Source: an uncultured Clostridia bacterium
GTDB lineage: Bacteria > Bacillota > Clostridia > Oscillospirales > Ruminococcaceae
DNA length: 64,000 bases
Reading direction: 5' to 3'
Assembly (NCBI GenBank): GCA_945829235.1
Contig: CALZUA010000009.1
Coordinates: 1-64,000, forward strand
Both the position numbers and the translations under genes were made by a program. The notes beneath the pieces were generated by a model, which saw only the letters and a program-made list of their open reading frames with translations, was not told where the DNA came from and did not search any database. Shown here one piece after another: positions 49,254 through 58,416 of this stretch. Every line of letters begins with the position of its first letter. Within the stretch, counting starts at the first letter, position 1.

Positions 49254-51215
49254 TTATTCCTCGGTTGCCTCTTCGGAAGCGTCGGTGTCCTCGGAAAGCG
49301 CTCTGATGGAGAGGCTTACTCTCTCGCGCTCCTCGTCGATTTCGATAATCTTAACGTCAACCTCCTGTCCAACAGTGAGAACGGAAGCAATGTTTGCTAC
49401 TCTCTCGGTGGAAATCTGGCTGATGTGGATAAGACCGTCAACGCCGGGGATAATCTGCGCGAACGCACCAAACTCGGTTATCGAAACGATTGTCGCCTTG
49501 ATAACGTCGCCCTTCTTGTACTCGGAAACAAACTTTGTCCAAGGATTGTCCTCGGGGTCCTTTGCGGAAAGCGAAACGCGCTTCTTCTCGGGGTCAAACG
49601 ACTTTACGATAACGTTAATCTTGTCGCCAACCTTAACGATATCCTTCGGGTGACCTACGCGGTTCCAAGTCAAATCAGCGGTGTGAACAAGACCGTCAAC
49701 TGCGCCGATGTCAACGAACACGCCGTAGTTCTCGATAGAGCGAACCTCGCCCTCGAACTTCTGACCAACCTCGATTGTTTCCCAGAACTTAGCCTTTGCC
49801 GCATCGCGAACTTCCTTGTTTGCCTGACGGATAGAGCCGACAACTCTGCCGCCGCGCTCGTTGCTAACCTCGATAATCTTGAACTTAACGGGCTTGCCAA
49901 CGAGGTCGTCGAGCTTGCCGCCGCGCGGAACGCTTGTGTGCGAGCCGGGAATGAACACTCTCGTGTTCTCGTAGATTACGATTACGCCGCCCTTAACAAC
50001 CTGAGCAACCTTGCCCTCGATTGTTTCGTTTGCGTCCTTGACAGCCTGCAGCTTCTCAAGACCGAGAGCCGCGTCAACACGCTTCTTGGACAGAGCAACA
50101 GTACCAACGTTGTCATCAACCTTGATTACAACAGCGTCGATAACATCGCCGGGCTTTACAACGTCCTCAACCTCAGCGTTGGGGTCGTTTGTGAGCTCCT
50201 CGCGGACTATGTAGCCTGTCTGCTTTGCGCCTACCTCGACTACTGCTTCCTTCTTCGATACGCTTACGATTGTAGCCTTAACTCTTTTGCCGGTATATAA
50301 TCTCGTAAAAGACTGGTCCTGCTCGAGCAGCGAAGCAAAGTCCTCCTCATTTTCATTTGTGGTTTTAATCTCTTCGTTCATTATCTGATGAACCTCCTTA
50401 ATGATATAACCGGGGGTTGAAGCTCCGGCTGTTATGCCGACTACACAATCGGCAGGCAGATTTTTTGCAATCTGCTCGGGCATCTGTGCGGCATTTGACA
50501 CGAACACGGTTTTTGTGTATTCGCGGCAGATTTCCGCAAGACGCTTGGTGTTTGAGCTGCTTTTGCCTCCGACGACAACCATCAAAGCCGCTCTCTTGGC
50601 AAGCTCCCGCGCGCTTTCCTGACGCTGTGCGGTAGCGTTGCAAATTGTGCTGTATATTTGAACGCGAGGGTATTTTTCCCGTATCCTTTGGGAAATATCC
50701 AAAAATCTCTCGCGGTCGAAGGTGGTCTGAACAACAAGCGAAACGTTTTCGCCTATCGCGCCGCTGTTAAATAAACTCTCGACTTCCTCAAAGCTCTTCG
50801 CGGCGAACGCCTTTGGGGAAGAGTTGCCCATAATCCCGACAACCTCTGGGTGATTTTCATCGCCTAAAACGATAACCGAGCCGTTTTCCGAAAGCCTGCC
50901 CACGATGCCGTGAATTTTCGCGACATACGGACAGGTTGCGTCAAGAACCGCCTTGCAGAGCAGATTTGCCTTTTCCTTTTCAGACTTCGGGACACCGTGG
51001 GAGCGAATTATCAGCACCTCTCCCGCCGCCTCGTCAACCGAATTTACAGCGCAAACGCCCTTTTTGTGCAGTTCCTCAACAGCCGCCTCGTTATGTATTA
51101 GCTCTCCGAGCGTGAAAACTTTACCGTGCTTTTCGGCGGCTTTCTCGGCAATTTCCACCGCGCGCCGAACTCCAAAGCAAAAGCCCGCGTTCTCGGCTAT
51201 TTCTATCTTAATCAT
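49254..51215 (-). CDS. ispH: Fused IspH (HMBPP reductase) and ribosomal protein S1
   Basis: 653 residues. Residues 1 to about 283 are IspH with the three cluster cysteines in NAGFCFGVRRAV, LDATCPYVAK and YSTICNATAQRQ; it makes IPP/DMAPP in the MEP pathway. An acidic linker leads into four S1 RNA-binding repeats (KRVKATIVSV, ETIEGKVAQVV, GQKFEGEVRSIENYGVFVDIG, GDVIKATIVSITEFGAFAQI) and an acidic tail. This fusion is known in Clostridia and joins isoprenoid synthesis with translation. It sits 4 nt after plsC. Confidence 0.96.
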   Translation of the reverse strand: MIKIEIAENAGFCFGVRRAVEIAEKAAEKHGKVFTLGELIHNEAAVEELHKKGVCAVNSVDEAAGEVLIIRSHGVPKSEKEKANLLCKAVLDATCPYVAKIHGIVGRLSENGSVIVLGDENHPEVVGIMGNSSPKAFAAKSFEEVESLFNSGAIGENVSLVVQTTFDRERFLDISQRIREKYPRVQIYSTICNATAQRQESARELAKRAALMVVVGGKSSSNTKRLAEICREYTKTVFVSNAAQMPEQIAKNLPADCVVGITAGASTPGYIIKEVHQIMNEEIKTTNENEEDFASLLEQDQSFTRLYTGKRVKATIVSVSKKEAVVEVGAKQTGYIVREELTNDPNAEVEDVVKPGDVIDAVVIKVDDNVGTVALSKKRVDAALGLEKLQAVKDANETIEGKVAQVVKGGVIVIYENTRVFIPGSHTSVPRGGKLDDLVGKPVKFKIIEVSNERGGRVVGSIRQANKEVRDAAKAKFWETIEVGQKFEGEVRSIENYGVFVDIGAVDGLVHTADLTWNRVGHPKDIVKVGDKINVIVKSFDPEKKRVSLSAKDPEDNPWTKFVSEYKKGDVIKATIVSITEFGAFAQIIPGVDGLIHISQISTERVANIASVLTVGQEVDVKIIEIDEERERVSLSIRALSEDTDASEEATEE

Positions 51216-51219
51216 TGTA

Positions 51220-51825
51220 TCAATCGATTTCGGGAGCGTTTTCCTTGAGCTGAATAATTTCTCCCATAATCATTTTGCTAATCCTATGTATTTCGTGCCT
51301 GTCCTCAACGTTGATGGCGAAACTCTCCGCGGGAAGCAACTCGCCGACCGACACAATAACCTTTCTGCGGAGCGCTTTCTCCTTGCCATACCTTATAAAT
51401 ACAGGTGCAACGGGAACTCCCGCCTGCGCCGCAACCATCGAAACACCGCTTTTCGGCTTCCCGAGCTCACCCGTCTTGGAACGCGTTCCCTCGGGGAAAA
51501 TCACGAAATTCCAGCCTTTTTTCAGACCCTCAAGCGCCTTGTCGATACCCGAAGAATCCCTTGCGCCGCGCTTTATCGGGTAAGCGTGCAGGTGCCGCAG
51601 AACCCACGAGAACAGCTTGTTCTTCTGGAACAGCTCCTCCTTCGCCATAAACGTGCAGACGCCCTTGAACACGATTCCGACCATCGGCGGGTCGAAGTTT
51701 GAAACGTGGTTTGAGGCGATGATGATGCCGCCTTTTTTCGGGATATTTTCCCTGCCGATAACCTTTATCTTAAATTTAATGTGGTAAATCAGCCACAAAA
51801 CCGCGCGCCCAATCCAGTAAAACAT
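51220..51825 (-). CDS. plsC: 1-acyl-sn-glycerol-3-phosphate acyltransferase
   Basis: 201 residues. Acyltransferase motifs ASNHVSNFDPP (HxxxxD) and FPEGTRSKTG, with an N-terminal hydrophobic segment anchoring it to the membrane. It makes phosphatidic acid. The gene starts one base after the cmk stop and ends 4 nt before ispH-rpsA, forming cmk-plsC-ispH/rpsA. Confidence 0.94.
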   Translation of the reverse strand: MFYWIGRAVLWLIYHIKFKIKVIGRENIPKKGGIIIASNHVSNFDPPMVGIVFKGVCTFMAKEELFQKNKLFSWVLRHLHAYPIKRGARDSSGIDKALEGLKKGWNFVIFPEGTRSKTGELGKPKSGVSMVAAQAGVPVAPVFIRYGKEKALRRKVIVSVGELLPAESFAINVEDRHEIHRISKMIMGEIIQLKENAPEID

Positions 51826-51826
51826 A

Positions 51827-52507
51827 TCACAACCGCTCCTTAACCGCTTTGCAGACGAGCTCCACGCTCTCCTCGAAGCTCATACCCGTGGTATCGGCGA
51901 GAATTGCGTCGTCCGCTTGTTTCAGGGGCGCGTTCGCCCTGTGGGAGTCGTTGTAATCGCGCTTGTTCAAATCCGAGAGAACCTCCTCGAACGTCGTCGA
52001 ACTGCCCTTTTTCAGTAGCTCGTCATAGCGCCGTTTCGCGCGTTCCTCGGGTGACGCAGTGAGGAAAATCTTCACATCGGCATTCGGCAAAACCACCGTT
52101 CCGATGTCGCGTCCGTCCATTATCACGTCGTTGTTTTCGGCAATTTCGCGCTGTAAACCGAGAAGCGCCGCTCTCACCTCAGCGACTGCGGAAACCGCGC
52201 TTGCCGCCATCGAAATCTCGGGCAACCGAATTTTCTCGGAAACATCGCGCCCGTTCAGATAAACGTGCTGAGTGCCGTCAACAAGGCGAATTTCCGCCTT
52301 AATCCCGCTGAGCGCGTCCGCGATTTCAGGGGGATTGTCCAAATCCGCACCGTTTTCAACACAGTAAAGTCCGACCGCCCGATAAAGCGCGCCGGTATCG
52401 CAGTAAATGAACCCGAGCCGCCGTGCGCACTCGCGTGCAACAGTGCTTTTTCCTGCGCCAACAGGCCCGTCAATTGCGACAGAAATATGCTTCAACTTAT
52501 TTTTCAC
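51827..52507 (-). CDS. cmk: Cytidylate kinase
   Basis: 226 residues, GTG start at 52507 with a weak upstream site. P-loop IDGPVGAGKSTVAR, FIYCDTGALYRAVGLY, MDGRDIGTVVLPNADVKIFLTAS and a lid region with DYNDSHRANAPLKQADDA identify CMP/dCMP kinase. It is first in the operon with plsC and ispH-rpsA. Confidence 0.96.
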   Translation of the reverse strand: MKNKLKHISVAIDGPVGAGKSTVARECARRLGFIYCDTGALYRAVGLYCVENGADLDNPPEIADALSGIKAEIRLVDGTQHVYLNGRDVSEKIRLPEISMAASAVSAVAEVRAALLGLQREIAENNDVIMDGRDIGTVVLPNADVKIFLTASPEERAKRRYDELLKKGSSTTFEEVLSDLNKRDYNDSHRANAPLKQADDAILADTTGMSFEESVELVCKAVKERL

Positions 52508-52596
52508 TCCGAACCGGAAATTTTAAAGGATAATATTTTGACGAAATGCAACAAAGTGTTGAATAAAACCAGTCTACAATCCTTTGTAATCACTTT

Positions 52597-52625
52597 ATTA
52601 TAACACGTTTTTTCAGAAATTGCAA
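52597..52625 (-). promoter_or_regulatory. Promoter of the cmk-plsC-ispH/rpsA operon
   Basis: Minus strand: TTGCAA (52620-52625), 17-nt spacer, perfect TATAAT (52597-52602). Confidence 0.6.
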
Positions 52626-52734
52626 GAGCTTTTTGCAACTTTTTCGCAATATTTTGAAATCTGAACACAATTTCTGCAAATTTCGTATACACGCACAATT
52701 TTGTCATCTTATTTTCGTGCATTTCAACGAAATT

Positions 52735-53952
52735 TCACACTCTTTCACCCGCGATTTTAGCCGTTGCAAAGGCAATTTGCAGGTTAAAACCGCCCGTGTA
52801 AGCGTCCGCGTCAATAATTTCGCCCGCGAAAAACAAACCGTTAGTGACGCGGCTTTCCATTGTTTTCGGGGAAATTTCGCTTGTTTTCACGCCGCCGCGC
52901 GTGATTATCGCCTCATCAATCGGGCGGAATCCGCTTATGTGCAGGCGCAGATTTTTCAGCAAATTCAACAAAGTTTTTCGCTCAACTTTGGTTATTTCAT
53001 CAACTTTCTTCTCGGGTAAAATTCCCGCCAAATCAGCAAAAATTCCCACAAGCTCCGCGGGCAAAAGCTTCCGTAAAACCTCGCAAAACGGCATTCCGCG
53101 GTTCTCGGAGAACTCGCGCAACAGCCGCGCGTCCAGCTTTTGCTCCGAGAGCGCGGGCTTCAAATCCAACGCCACGGAATAGCGACCGGCGCGCATCTCG
53201 GGAATGTGCGCGGACGCGCTCAAAATCGTTGCGCCGCCCAAACCGTCCGCGGTGAACGCAACCTCGCCGAAGTCCTCGAAGATTGCTTTTTCGCCGTCAA
53301 ACAGCTTCACGGCGGTGTTTTTCAAGGTCAGCCCACACGCGCTTCTCACCCATTTTTCCTCGGTTACCATCGGCACAAGTGACGGCGCAGGCTCGATTAT
53401 CGTGTGTCCCGCCTGCCTCGCAAGAGAGTATCCCGAGCCGTCCGAGCCGGTTTTCGGGTAGGATTTCCCGCCTGTTGCGAGAATAACGGAGCTTGCCAAA
53501 AACTCGCCGCCAGCCGTCCTCACGCCTTTGCACAAGCCGTTCTCCAAAATCAACGAGCGCGCGTTTTCCCGAACAATTTTCACGCCGAGCCGCCGCAGCT
53601 CCTTCTCAAGCGCCGCCACGATGTCCCCCGCCTTATCCGAAACGGGAAAAACGCGCTTCCCGCGCTCCGTTTTCAGCGGCACGCCGAGTTGCTCGAAAAA
53701 CGCGATGGTTTCGCTCGGCGGGAATTTCGTCATCGCACCGTACAAAAATTTCGCGTTTCGCGGGATATTGTTCATCAGCTCGTCGATTTCGCAGTTGTTC
53801 GTGACGTTGCAGCGCCCTTTTCCCGTTATCGCGAGTTTTCGCCCGAGGCGGTCGTTTTTTTCGAGCAGCACCACGCTTTTCCCGCGCCGTGCCGCCATTA
53901 TCGCCGCCATCATTCCCGCCGCGCCGCCGCCGATTACAATAACGTCAGACAT
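52735..53952 (-). CDS. BaiN/HI0933-like flavoprotein
   Basis: 405 residues from the ATG at 53952. N-terminal FAD-binding Rossmann motif VIVIGGGAAGMMAAIMAARRGKS, then KLAITGKGRCNVTN, VILATGGKSYPKTGSDGSGY, and the C-terminal NGLFFAGEIIDADAYTGGFNLQIAFATA typical of the HI0933 family. The role is uncertain: some relatives are linked to bile-acid metabolism, others are unassigned. The start overlaps the end of the RpiR-type gene by 8 nt, so the two are coupled. Confidence 0.88.
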   Translation of the reverse strand: MSDVIVIGGGAAGMMAAIMAARRGKSVVLLEKNDRLGRKLAITGKGRCNVTNNCEIDELMNNIPRNAKFLYGAMTKFPPSETIAFFEQLGVPLKTERGKRVFPVSDKAGDIVAALEKELRRLGVKIVRENARSLILENGLCKGVRTAGGEFLASSVILATGGKSYPKTGSDGSGYSLARQAGHTIIEPAPSLVPMVTEEKWVRSACGLTLKNTAVKLFDGEKAIFEDFGEVAFTADGLGGATILSASAHIPEMRAGRYSVALDLKPALSEQKLDARLLREFSENRGMPFCEVLRKLLPAELVGIFADLAGILPEKKVDEITKVERKTLLNLLKNLRLHISGFRPIDEAIITRGGVKTSEISPKTMESRVTNGLFFAGEIIDADAYTGGFNLQIAFATAKIAGERV

Positions 53953-54805
53953 CTTTCTTGTACACGCCGTTGCTGTCCCAGAGCTGTTCCAGCTTGCAGA
54001 ACGTGTTTTCCACGCGACAACGGTTGCCGCTCGAAACCGCCGCAATTATCGCGTTAATCAGGCTCATCGGCGCAACAAGGCTGTCCACAAACGAAACCAT
54101 ATCCGAATAAGCGTAGAGCTTTGTGTGCGCGTACTGGACAAGCGGCGAGCTCTCGCTGTCGGTTATCGCGATAATCTGCGCGCCTTCCTCACGGGCAAAA
54201 CGGCACGCCTCAATCGTGCTCTTCGCGTAGCGCGGGAAGCTCATCGCAATCAGCAAATCACCCTCTCCGATGTGTATCATCTGCTGATACAGCTCGGTTG
54301 TGCCGACGCTTCCGACAAGGGTTACATTATCGAAAATGAAGCGCAGATAGTAGTTCATAAAGTTCGCCAAAATGCCCGAGGACATCGCGCCCTGAATGTA
54401 AATCCGCTTCGCGCTGTTGATTACGTCAACCGCGTTTTCAAAGCTCTGCATATCGATATTTTCAAGCGTGTGGCGGATTTTCTCGATATCCTGATTGAGC
54501 ACGCCCGCAACAGGGTTCTCATCGCCGATTCGGTTGCGGGTAACGTCCATACGCTGAACGGCTGTAAGACGGTTTTTGATGTGATTTTGAAGCGAACGCT
54601 GGAGCTGCGGATATCCCTCGAAGCCGAGCTCAATGGCAAATCTCACGACCGTGGACTCGCTCACTCCGACAGTTCTGCCGAGCTTCAGCGCGGTCATATA
54701 CGCGGCTTTTTCGTAATGCTCCAGAATAAAGTTCGCGATAAGTTTCTGGCTTTTTGAGAATTTCGGGATAAGTTCTTCAATTCTTTTGAGCAAATCATCG
54801 TTCAT
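53945..54805 (-). CDS. MurR/RpiR-family transcriptional regulator
   Basis: 286 residues. An N-terminal HTH_6 domain (MNDDLLKRIEELIPKFSKSQ ... VGVSESTVVRFAIELGFEGYPQLQ) and a C-terminal SIS sugar-phosphate-binding domain (YIQGAMSSGILANFMNYY ... MSFPRYAKSTIEACRFAREEGAQIIAITD). Such regulators respond to phosphosugars or amino-sugar phosphates. No sugar operon is adjacent. The start follows GGAGGCTCATTTTT. Confidence 0.92.
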   Translation of the reverse strand: MNDDLLKRIEELIPKFSKSQKLIANFILEHYEKAAYMTALKLGRTVGVSESTVVRFAIELGFEGYPQLQRSLQNHIKNRLTAVQRMDVTRNRIGDENPVAGVLNQDIEKIRHTLENIDMQSFENAVDVINSAKRIYIQGAMSSGILANFMNYYLRFIFDNVTLVGSVGTTELYQQMIHIGEGDLLIAMSFPRYAKSTIEACRFAREEGAQIIAITDSESSPLVQYAHTKLYAYSDMVSFVDSLVAPMSLINAIIAAVSSGNRCRVENTFCKLEQLWDSNGVYKKDV

Positions 54806-55019
54806 AAAAATGAGCCTCCATTCAGTTTATATAGAAATTCCCGCAATTATATCGATATATCTCCTATTTATAATACTACTTTTCGGAGAATTTTGCAAGT
54901 GTTTTTTTGAAAACTTTCAAAAATTGTGCAGTTTTTTGCAGTTTCGGGTGTGTTATTATCTAGTCAGCGGGAAAGGAACAAGAAAATTCCCGCAAAACCA
55001 AGAAAAGGAGGAATAGAAT

Positions 55020-56387
55020 TTGAGCTTGAAAAGTTTGCTCTTCGGCAGACAAAAGCTCTCGGACAGCTCGGCGCTCTCGCTGTTCTACACAACCGAGCTC
55101 GCCAAGTGGAACGACATCTATCGCGGCGGCGGTGACTGGCGCTACGTCCGCAAGGGCGGAATGAACGGCGGTATGCGAAAGCTCGCGTCGCTCGGCGCGG
55201 CAAAGTCGGTCTGCGCGGAGCTTTCGCGGCTCTGCTTCACCGAGGGAACGGAAATCACCTGCCCCGATAAGGAAACGGAAAATTACCTCAAAAAGGTCTT
55301 TTCGGACAACAGCTTCTCCGAGAGATTTTCGGATTTTCTCGAGAAAATGTTCGCACTCGGCGGCGGTGTTGTCAAGGTCTACTGGGAAAACGGCGTGAAG
55401 CTTGATTTCGTTTCCGCGGACGCTTTCGTTCCCACGCAATGGGACAGCAGAAGCATTTCGGGCGGCGCATTCGGTTCAACGGTTTCGCGAAACGGCAAAA
55501 ATTACATTCTCGCAGAAACCCAAGAAATCACTCCGCAGGGCTTGCTCACGCAGAACAAGCTGTTCCGTGAAAGCGGCGGCGAGGTTGCGCTTTCCGAGTG
55601 CTTCCCCGAGATGACCGGAAAGAGCCTTATCGAAGGGCTTGCAAAGCCACTTTTCGTGTACTTCCGCGCGGGCTCGGGTATTCTCGGGCAATGCGCGCCG
55701 CTCGGTTCATCGGTTTTCGCGGGTGCAGAGGACACGCTGAAGTCAATCGACACCGTTTTCGACTCGCTTTCAAGAGAGTTTATCCTCGGGAAAAAGCGCA
55801 TAATCGTGCCGTCCTATGCGGTTCGCGGTGAATACGATGAGAACGGTGAGCTGAAGCGTTACTTTGACGTGAACGACGAGGTTTTCGAGGCGCTTTCAGC
55901 ATCGGATACCGATGAACTCAAAATCTCCGACAACACCGCCGAGCTTCGCGTTCAGGAGCACATTGATGCGCTCGGGGAACTGCTCGATTTGCTTTGTATG
56001 CAGACGGGACTTTCGGAGGGTGCGCTGTCCTACAAGAACGGCACAATCCGCACGGCAACCGAGGTTGTTTCACGCAACAGCCGAACCTACCGCACCACGA
56101 GCTTCTACCGCAAGCTGATTGCGAAAAATCTTGAACGCGTTGTCGAGAACATCTGCATTCTCGCGAAAATGTCCGGCGAGCTTTCCGAAACGGCTTCGGA
56201 GAGCGTGCAAATCCGCTTTGCGGACGGTGTTTGCGAGGACGAGGGAACTCGCGCCGAGCGTGCCGCTTCGCTGTACAAAAGCGGTCTGATTTCAAGAAGC
56301 CACGCGCTTTCCGAGATTTACGGAATTTCACTTGACGCGGCTCGGGCAATGGAAATGGAGGATTTTGATGGAAACGGAAATTCTTGA
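55020..56387 (+). CDS. Phage portal protein
   Basis: 455 residues; TTG start behind AAAAGGAGG. N-terminal RQKLSDSSALSLFYTTELAKWNDIY, a central beta-rich part, and a portal-like helical C-terminal region (ALGELLDLLCMQTGLSEGALSY ... RTATEVVSRNSRTYRTT) resemble portals of siphophages infecting Firmicutes. Portals form the dodecameric ring for DNA entry. No terminase gene precedes it; the upstream neighbour is the divergent RpiR-type regulator. Confidence 0.82.
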   Translation: MSLKSLLFGRQKLSDSSALSLFYTTELAKWNDIYRGGGDWRYVRKGGMNGGMRKLASLGAAKSVCAELSRLCFTEGTEITCPDKETENYLKKVFSDNSFSERFSDFLEKMFALGGGVVKVYWENGVKLDFVSADAFVPTQWDSRSISGGAFGSTVSRNGKNYILAETQEITPQGLLTQNKLFRESGGEVALSECFPEMTGKSLIEGLAKPLFVYFRAGSGILGQCAPLGSSVFAGAEDTLKSIDTVFDSLSREFILGKKRIIVPSYAVRGEYDENGELKRYFDVNDEVFEALSASDTDELKISDNTAELRVQEHIDALGELLDLLCMQTGLSEGALSYKNGTIRTATEVVSRNSRTYRTTSFYRKLIAKNLERVVENICILAKMSGELSETASESVQIRFADGVCEDEGTRAERAASLYKSGLISRSHALSEIYGISLDAARAMEMEDFDGNGNS

Positions 56388-56778
56388 ACAACAGCCTTTG
56401 GAGGACGTTCAGAGCGCGGTTTCCGACAACGATGAGCAGGTTTTGCTCACGGAAAAGGATACCGAGATTGACGCGCTCAAAAAGGAGCTGGACGAAAGCT
56501 CCAAGCGACTGTTCAACATCAGCGTTACGCTCTCCGAAGCAGAAACCAAGCTTGCACTGCTCCTCGCGGGCGTTGCCAAGGAAAAGCTTGCCGAGGCGGT
56601 TTCGCTTACGTCAATTCTGTGCAAATCGGGCAAAACTCCCGATGAAGCGGCGGCTGAAATTATCGCGGCTTATCCGCATCTGAAAGCGGTTCAGCGTGAA
56701 ATTCCGCAGTTCTCGGCGGGTAGCTCGGGAACAAGCGATGGTTTCTCCGCTGTTCGCAGAATTTTCTCGGCAAAGTAA
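56368..56778 (+). CDS. Putative phage scaffold-like protein
   Basis: 136 residues from the ATG at 56368, overlapping the portal by 20 nt, with GGAGG ahead. It is acidic and largely coiled-coil: EKDTEIDALKKELDESSKRLFNISVTLSEAETKLALLL. The size, helical character and position between portal and capsid are those of a capsid scaffold; no specific family is recognised. Confidence 0.6.
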   Translation: METEILEQQPLEDVQSAVSDNDEQVLLTEKDTEIDALKKELDESSKRLFNISVTLSEAETKLALLLAGVAKEKLAEAVSLTSILCKSGKTPDEAAAEIIAAYPHLKAVQREIPQFSAGSSGTSDGFSAVRRIFSAK

Positions 56779-56806
56779 GCCGAGGGGCGGGACGGTGGGT
56801 TTAATA

Positions 56807-56864
56807 CGCCGAAGCGGTGCAAGCCGAAAGGGTTACTTTGGTGAACGGCACGACAGCTTCGGCG
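56807..56864 (+). other. Nested hairpin between scaffold and capsid genes
   Basis: The 227-nt gap 56779-57005 has no gene. It contains CGCCGAAGC (56807-56815) pairing with GCTTCGGCG (56856-56864), and inside that GCCG (56823-56826) with CGGC (56846-56849). It could be a structured leader controlling capsid expression, or another RNA element. Confidence 0.35.
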
Positions 56865-57005
56865 GAACGGTCGGATTTCGGCGTTGGCAGGACTTAATCA
56901 GCGTGAACTTGAAAGAGGTTATCTTTATAAAAAATTCTGCACGACAGATTTTGTCCGAACGTCTTAATTTACAAAACAACATTTTTTTGAAAGGAAGATT
57001 TCATT

Positions 57006-57890
57006 ATGGCAAACACAATCGAATATGCAAAGGTTTTTCAGACGGAGCTTGACAAGCAGATTTGCGAGGGCTCTACATCGGGCTGGATGGAGGACAACGC
57101 CGCGAGAGTTATCTATAACGGCGGAAGCGAAATCAAGATGCCCAAAATGTCGCTCAAGGGGCTTGCAAAGTACGACCGCAACGATGGCTACGTTAACGGC
57201 GCAATCACCTATTCCTACGAAACCATGACCATGAGTCAGGACAGAGGCAGACGTTTCCGTATTGACGCGCTTGATGTTGACGAAAGCGGTTTTGCACTTG
57301 CGGCGGCAAATGTCGCGGCTGAATTCCAGCGCACCGAGGTTATCCCCGAGATTGACGCTTATCGTTACTCAAAGCTCGGCGAGTCTGCTTCTATCACCAA
57401 GACCTACACCCCCGCAAAGAGCTCCGTTTTGTCCACTCTTATCGGTCAGATAAGCGAGGTTCGCGAGGCTGTCGGCGGTGACGGAGAGCTCGTTGTAACA
57501 ATGGCGCGCTCTGTTTACGATATGCTGATGCTGTCGAGCGAGGTTACTCACTCCATCGACGCGGGCACCTTCACGCAGGGCAACCTTGACCTCAACGTCA
57601 AGACAATCTGCGGCGCGGCAATTATCCCCGTTCCCTCCTCCAGAATGAAGTCCGCGTACACCTTCAGCGATACCGACGGCTTTACACCCGCCGAGGACGC
57701 AGTTCAGATTAACTGGATTATCTGCCCGAAGGACGCTCCCGTTGCCGTTTCCAAGACCGACAACATCAAGATTATCACTCCCGAACAGAACCAGTTCGCG
57801 GACGCTTGGGATATCGACTACCGCAAGTATCACGACCTCTTTATCCCCGACAGCAAGAAATCCGCAATTGCAGTCTGCAAGGCGGGCTAA
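57006..57890 (+). CDS. Phage major capsid protein
   Basis: 294 residues, ATG behind AAGGAAG. It starts MANTIEYAKVFQTELDKQI and contains ARVIYNGGSEIKMPKMS, GRRFRIDALDVDES and a C-terminal WIICPKDAPVAVSKTDNIKI, the pattern of HK97-fold capsid proteins in Firmicute prophages. No maturation protease is encoded nearby and there is no obvious N-terminal delta domain. It should be the main shell protein of the cluster. Confidence 0.8.
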   Translation: MANTIEYAKVFQTELDKQICEGSTSGWMEDNAARVIYNGGSEIKMPKMSLKGLAKYDRNDGYVNGAITYSYETMTMSQDRGRRFRIDALDVDESGFALAAANVAAEFQRTEVIPEIDAYRYSKLGESASITKTYTPAKSSVLSTLIGQISEVREAVGGDGELVVTMARSVYDMLMLSSEVTHSIDAGTFTQGNLDLNVKTICGAAIIPVPSSRMKSAYTFSDTDGFTPAEDAVQINWIICPKDAPVAVSKTDNIKIITPEQNQFADAWDIDYRKYHDLFIPDSKKSAIAVCKAG

Positions 57891-57966
57891 TTGACTAATC
57901 ACGCGGCGGGCGGCACAACGCTGTCCGCCGTTTTTTAGAATTATTCGGTTTACGAAAGGAGTTTTT

Positions 57967-58416
57967 ATGATAATTACCGCAAACGAATACAAGGAAATGG
58001 GCTTTGGTGCGACAGACGATGTTCTTCTTGAAAAGTGCATAAAGCGCGCGGAATTTGTCCTCAATGGAATAACCGGCGGGAGAGCCGCAACAATCGCTCT
58101 CGGGACAACTCCGGCGGCTGATTACGTCAAGCAGGCGTGTGCTTTCCAGACCTACGCGATTTACCGCGAGGAAACCGCGCTTCTCGCCGAGTCAAGCGAG
58201 TCGAGCGAACAAAGCGGTTCTTCGTCAAAAACGGACGAGCGCGTCACAATCGGCGATTTCACCTACTCCACCGGTACATCTTCGAGCAGTTCCTCGGGAA
58301 GCGCTTCAAAAAGCTCTTCGGGGCTCGGTATCGAGCCGCTTGACATCAACCAAACCGTTGCAAAACTGCTTCGCGCGGCAGGTTGCTTTTACGGAGCAAC
58401 GGAGGTGAAGGAATGA
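57967..58416 (+). CDS. Phage head-tail connector-like protein with a Ser-rich insert
   Basis: 149 residues. N-terminal ITANEYKEMGFGATDDVLLEKCIKRAEFVLNGITGG and C-terminal DINQTVAKLLRAAGCFYGATEV match small head-tail adaptor proteins. Between them lie two Ser-rich tracts (SSESSEQSGSSSK and SSSSSSGSASKSSSG) flanking VTIGDFTYSTG, unusual for a connector. The 3' end overlaps the next gene by 4 nt. Confidence 0.65.
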   Translation: MIITANEYKEMGFGATDDVLLEKCIKRAEFVLNGITGGRAATIALGTTPAADYVKQACAFQTYAIYREETALLAESSESSEQSGSSSKTDERVTIGDFTYSTGTSSSSSSGSASKSSSGLGIEPLDINQTVAKLLRAAGCFYGATEVKE

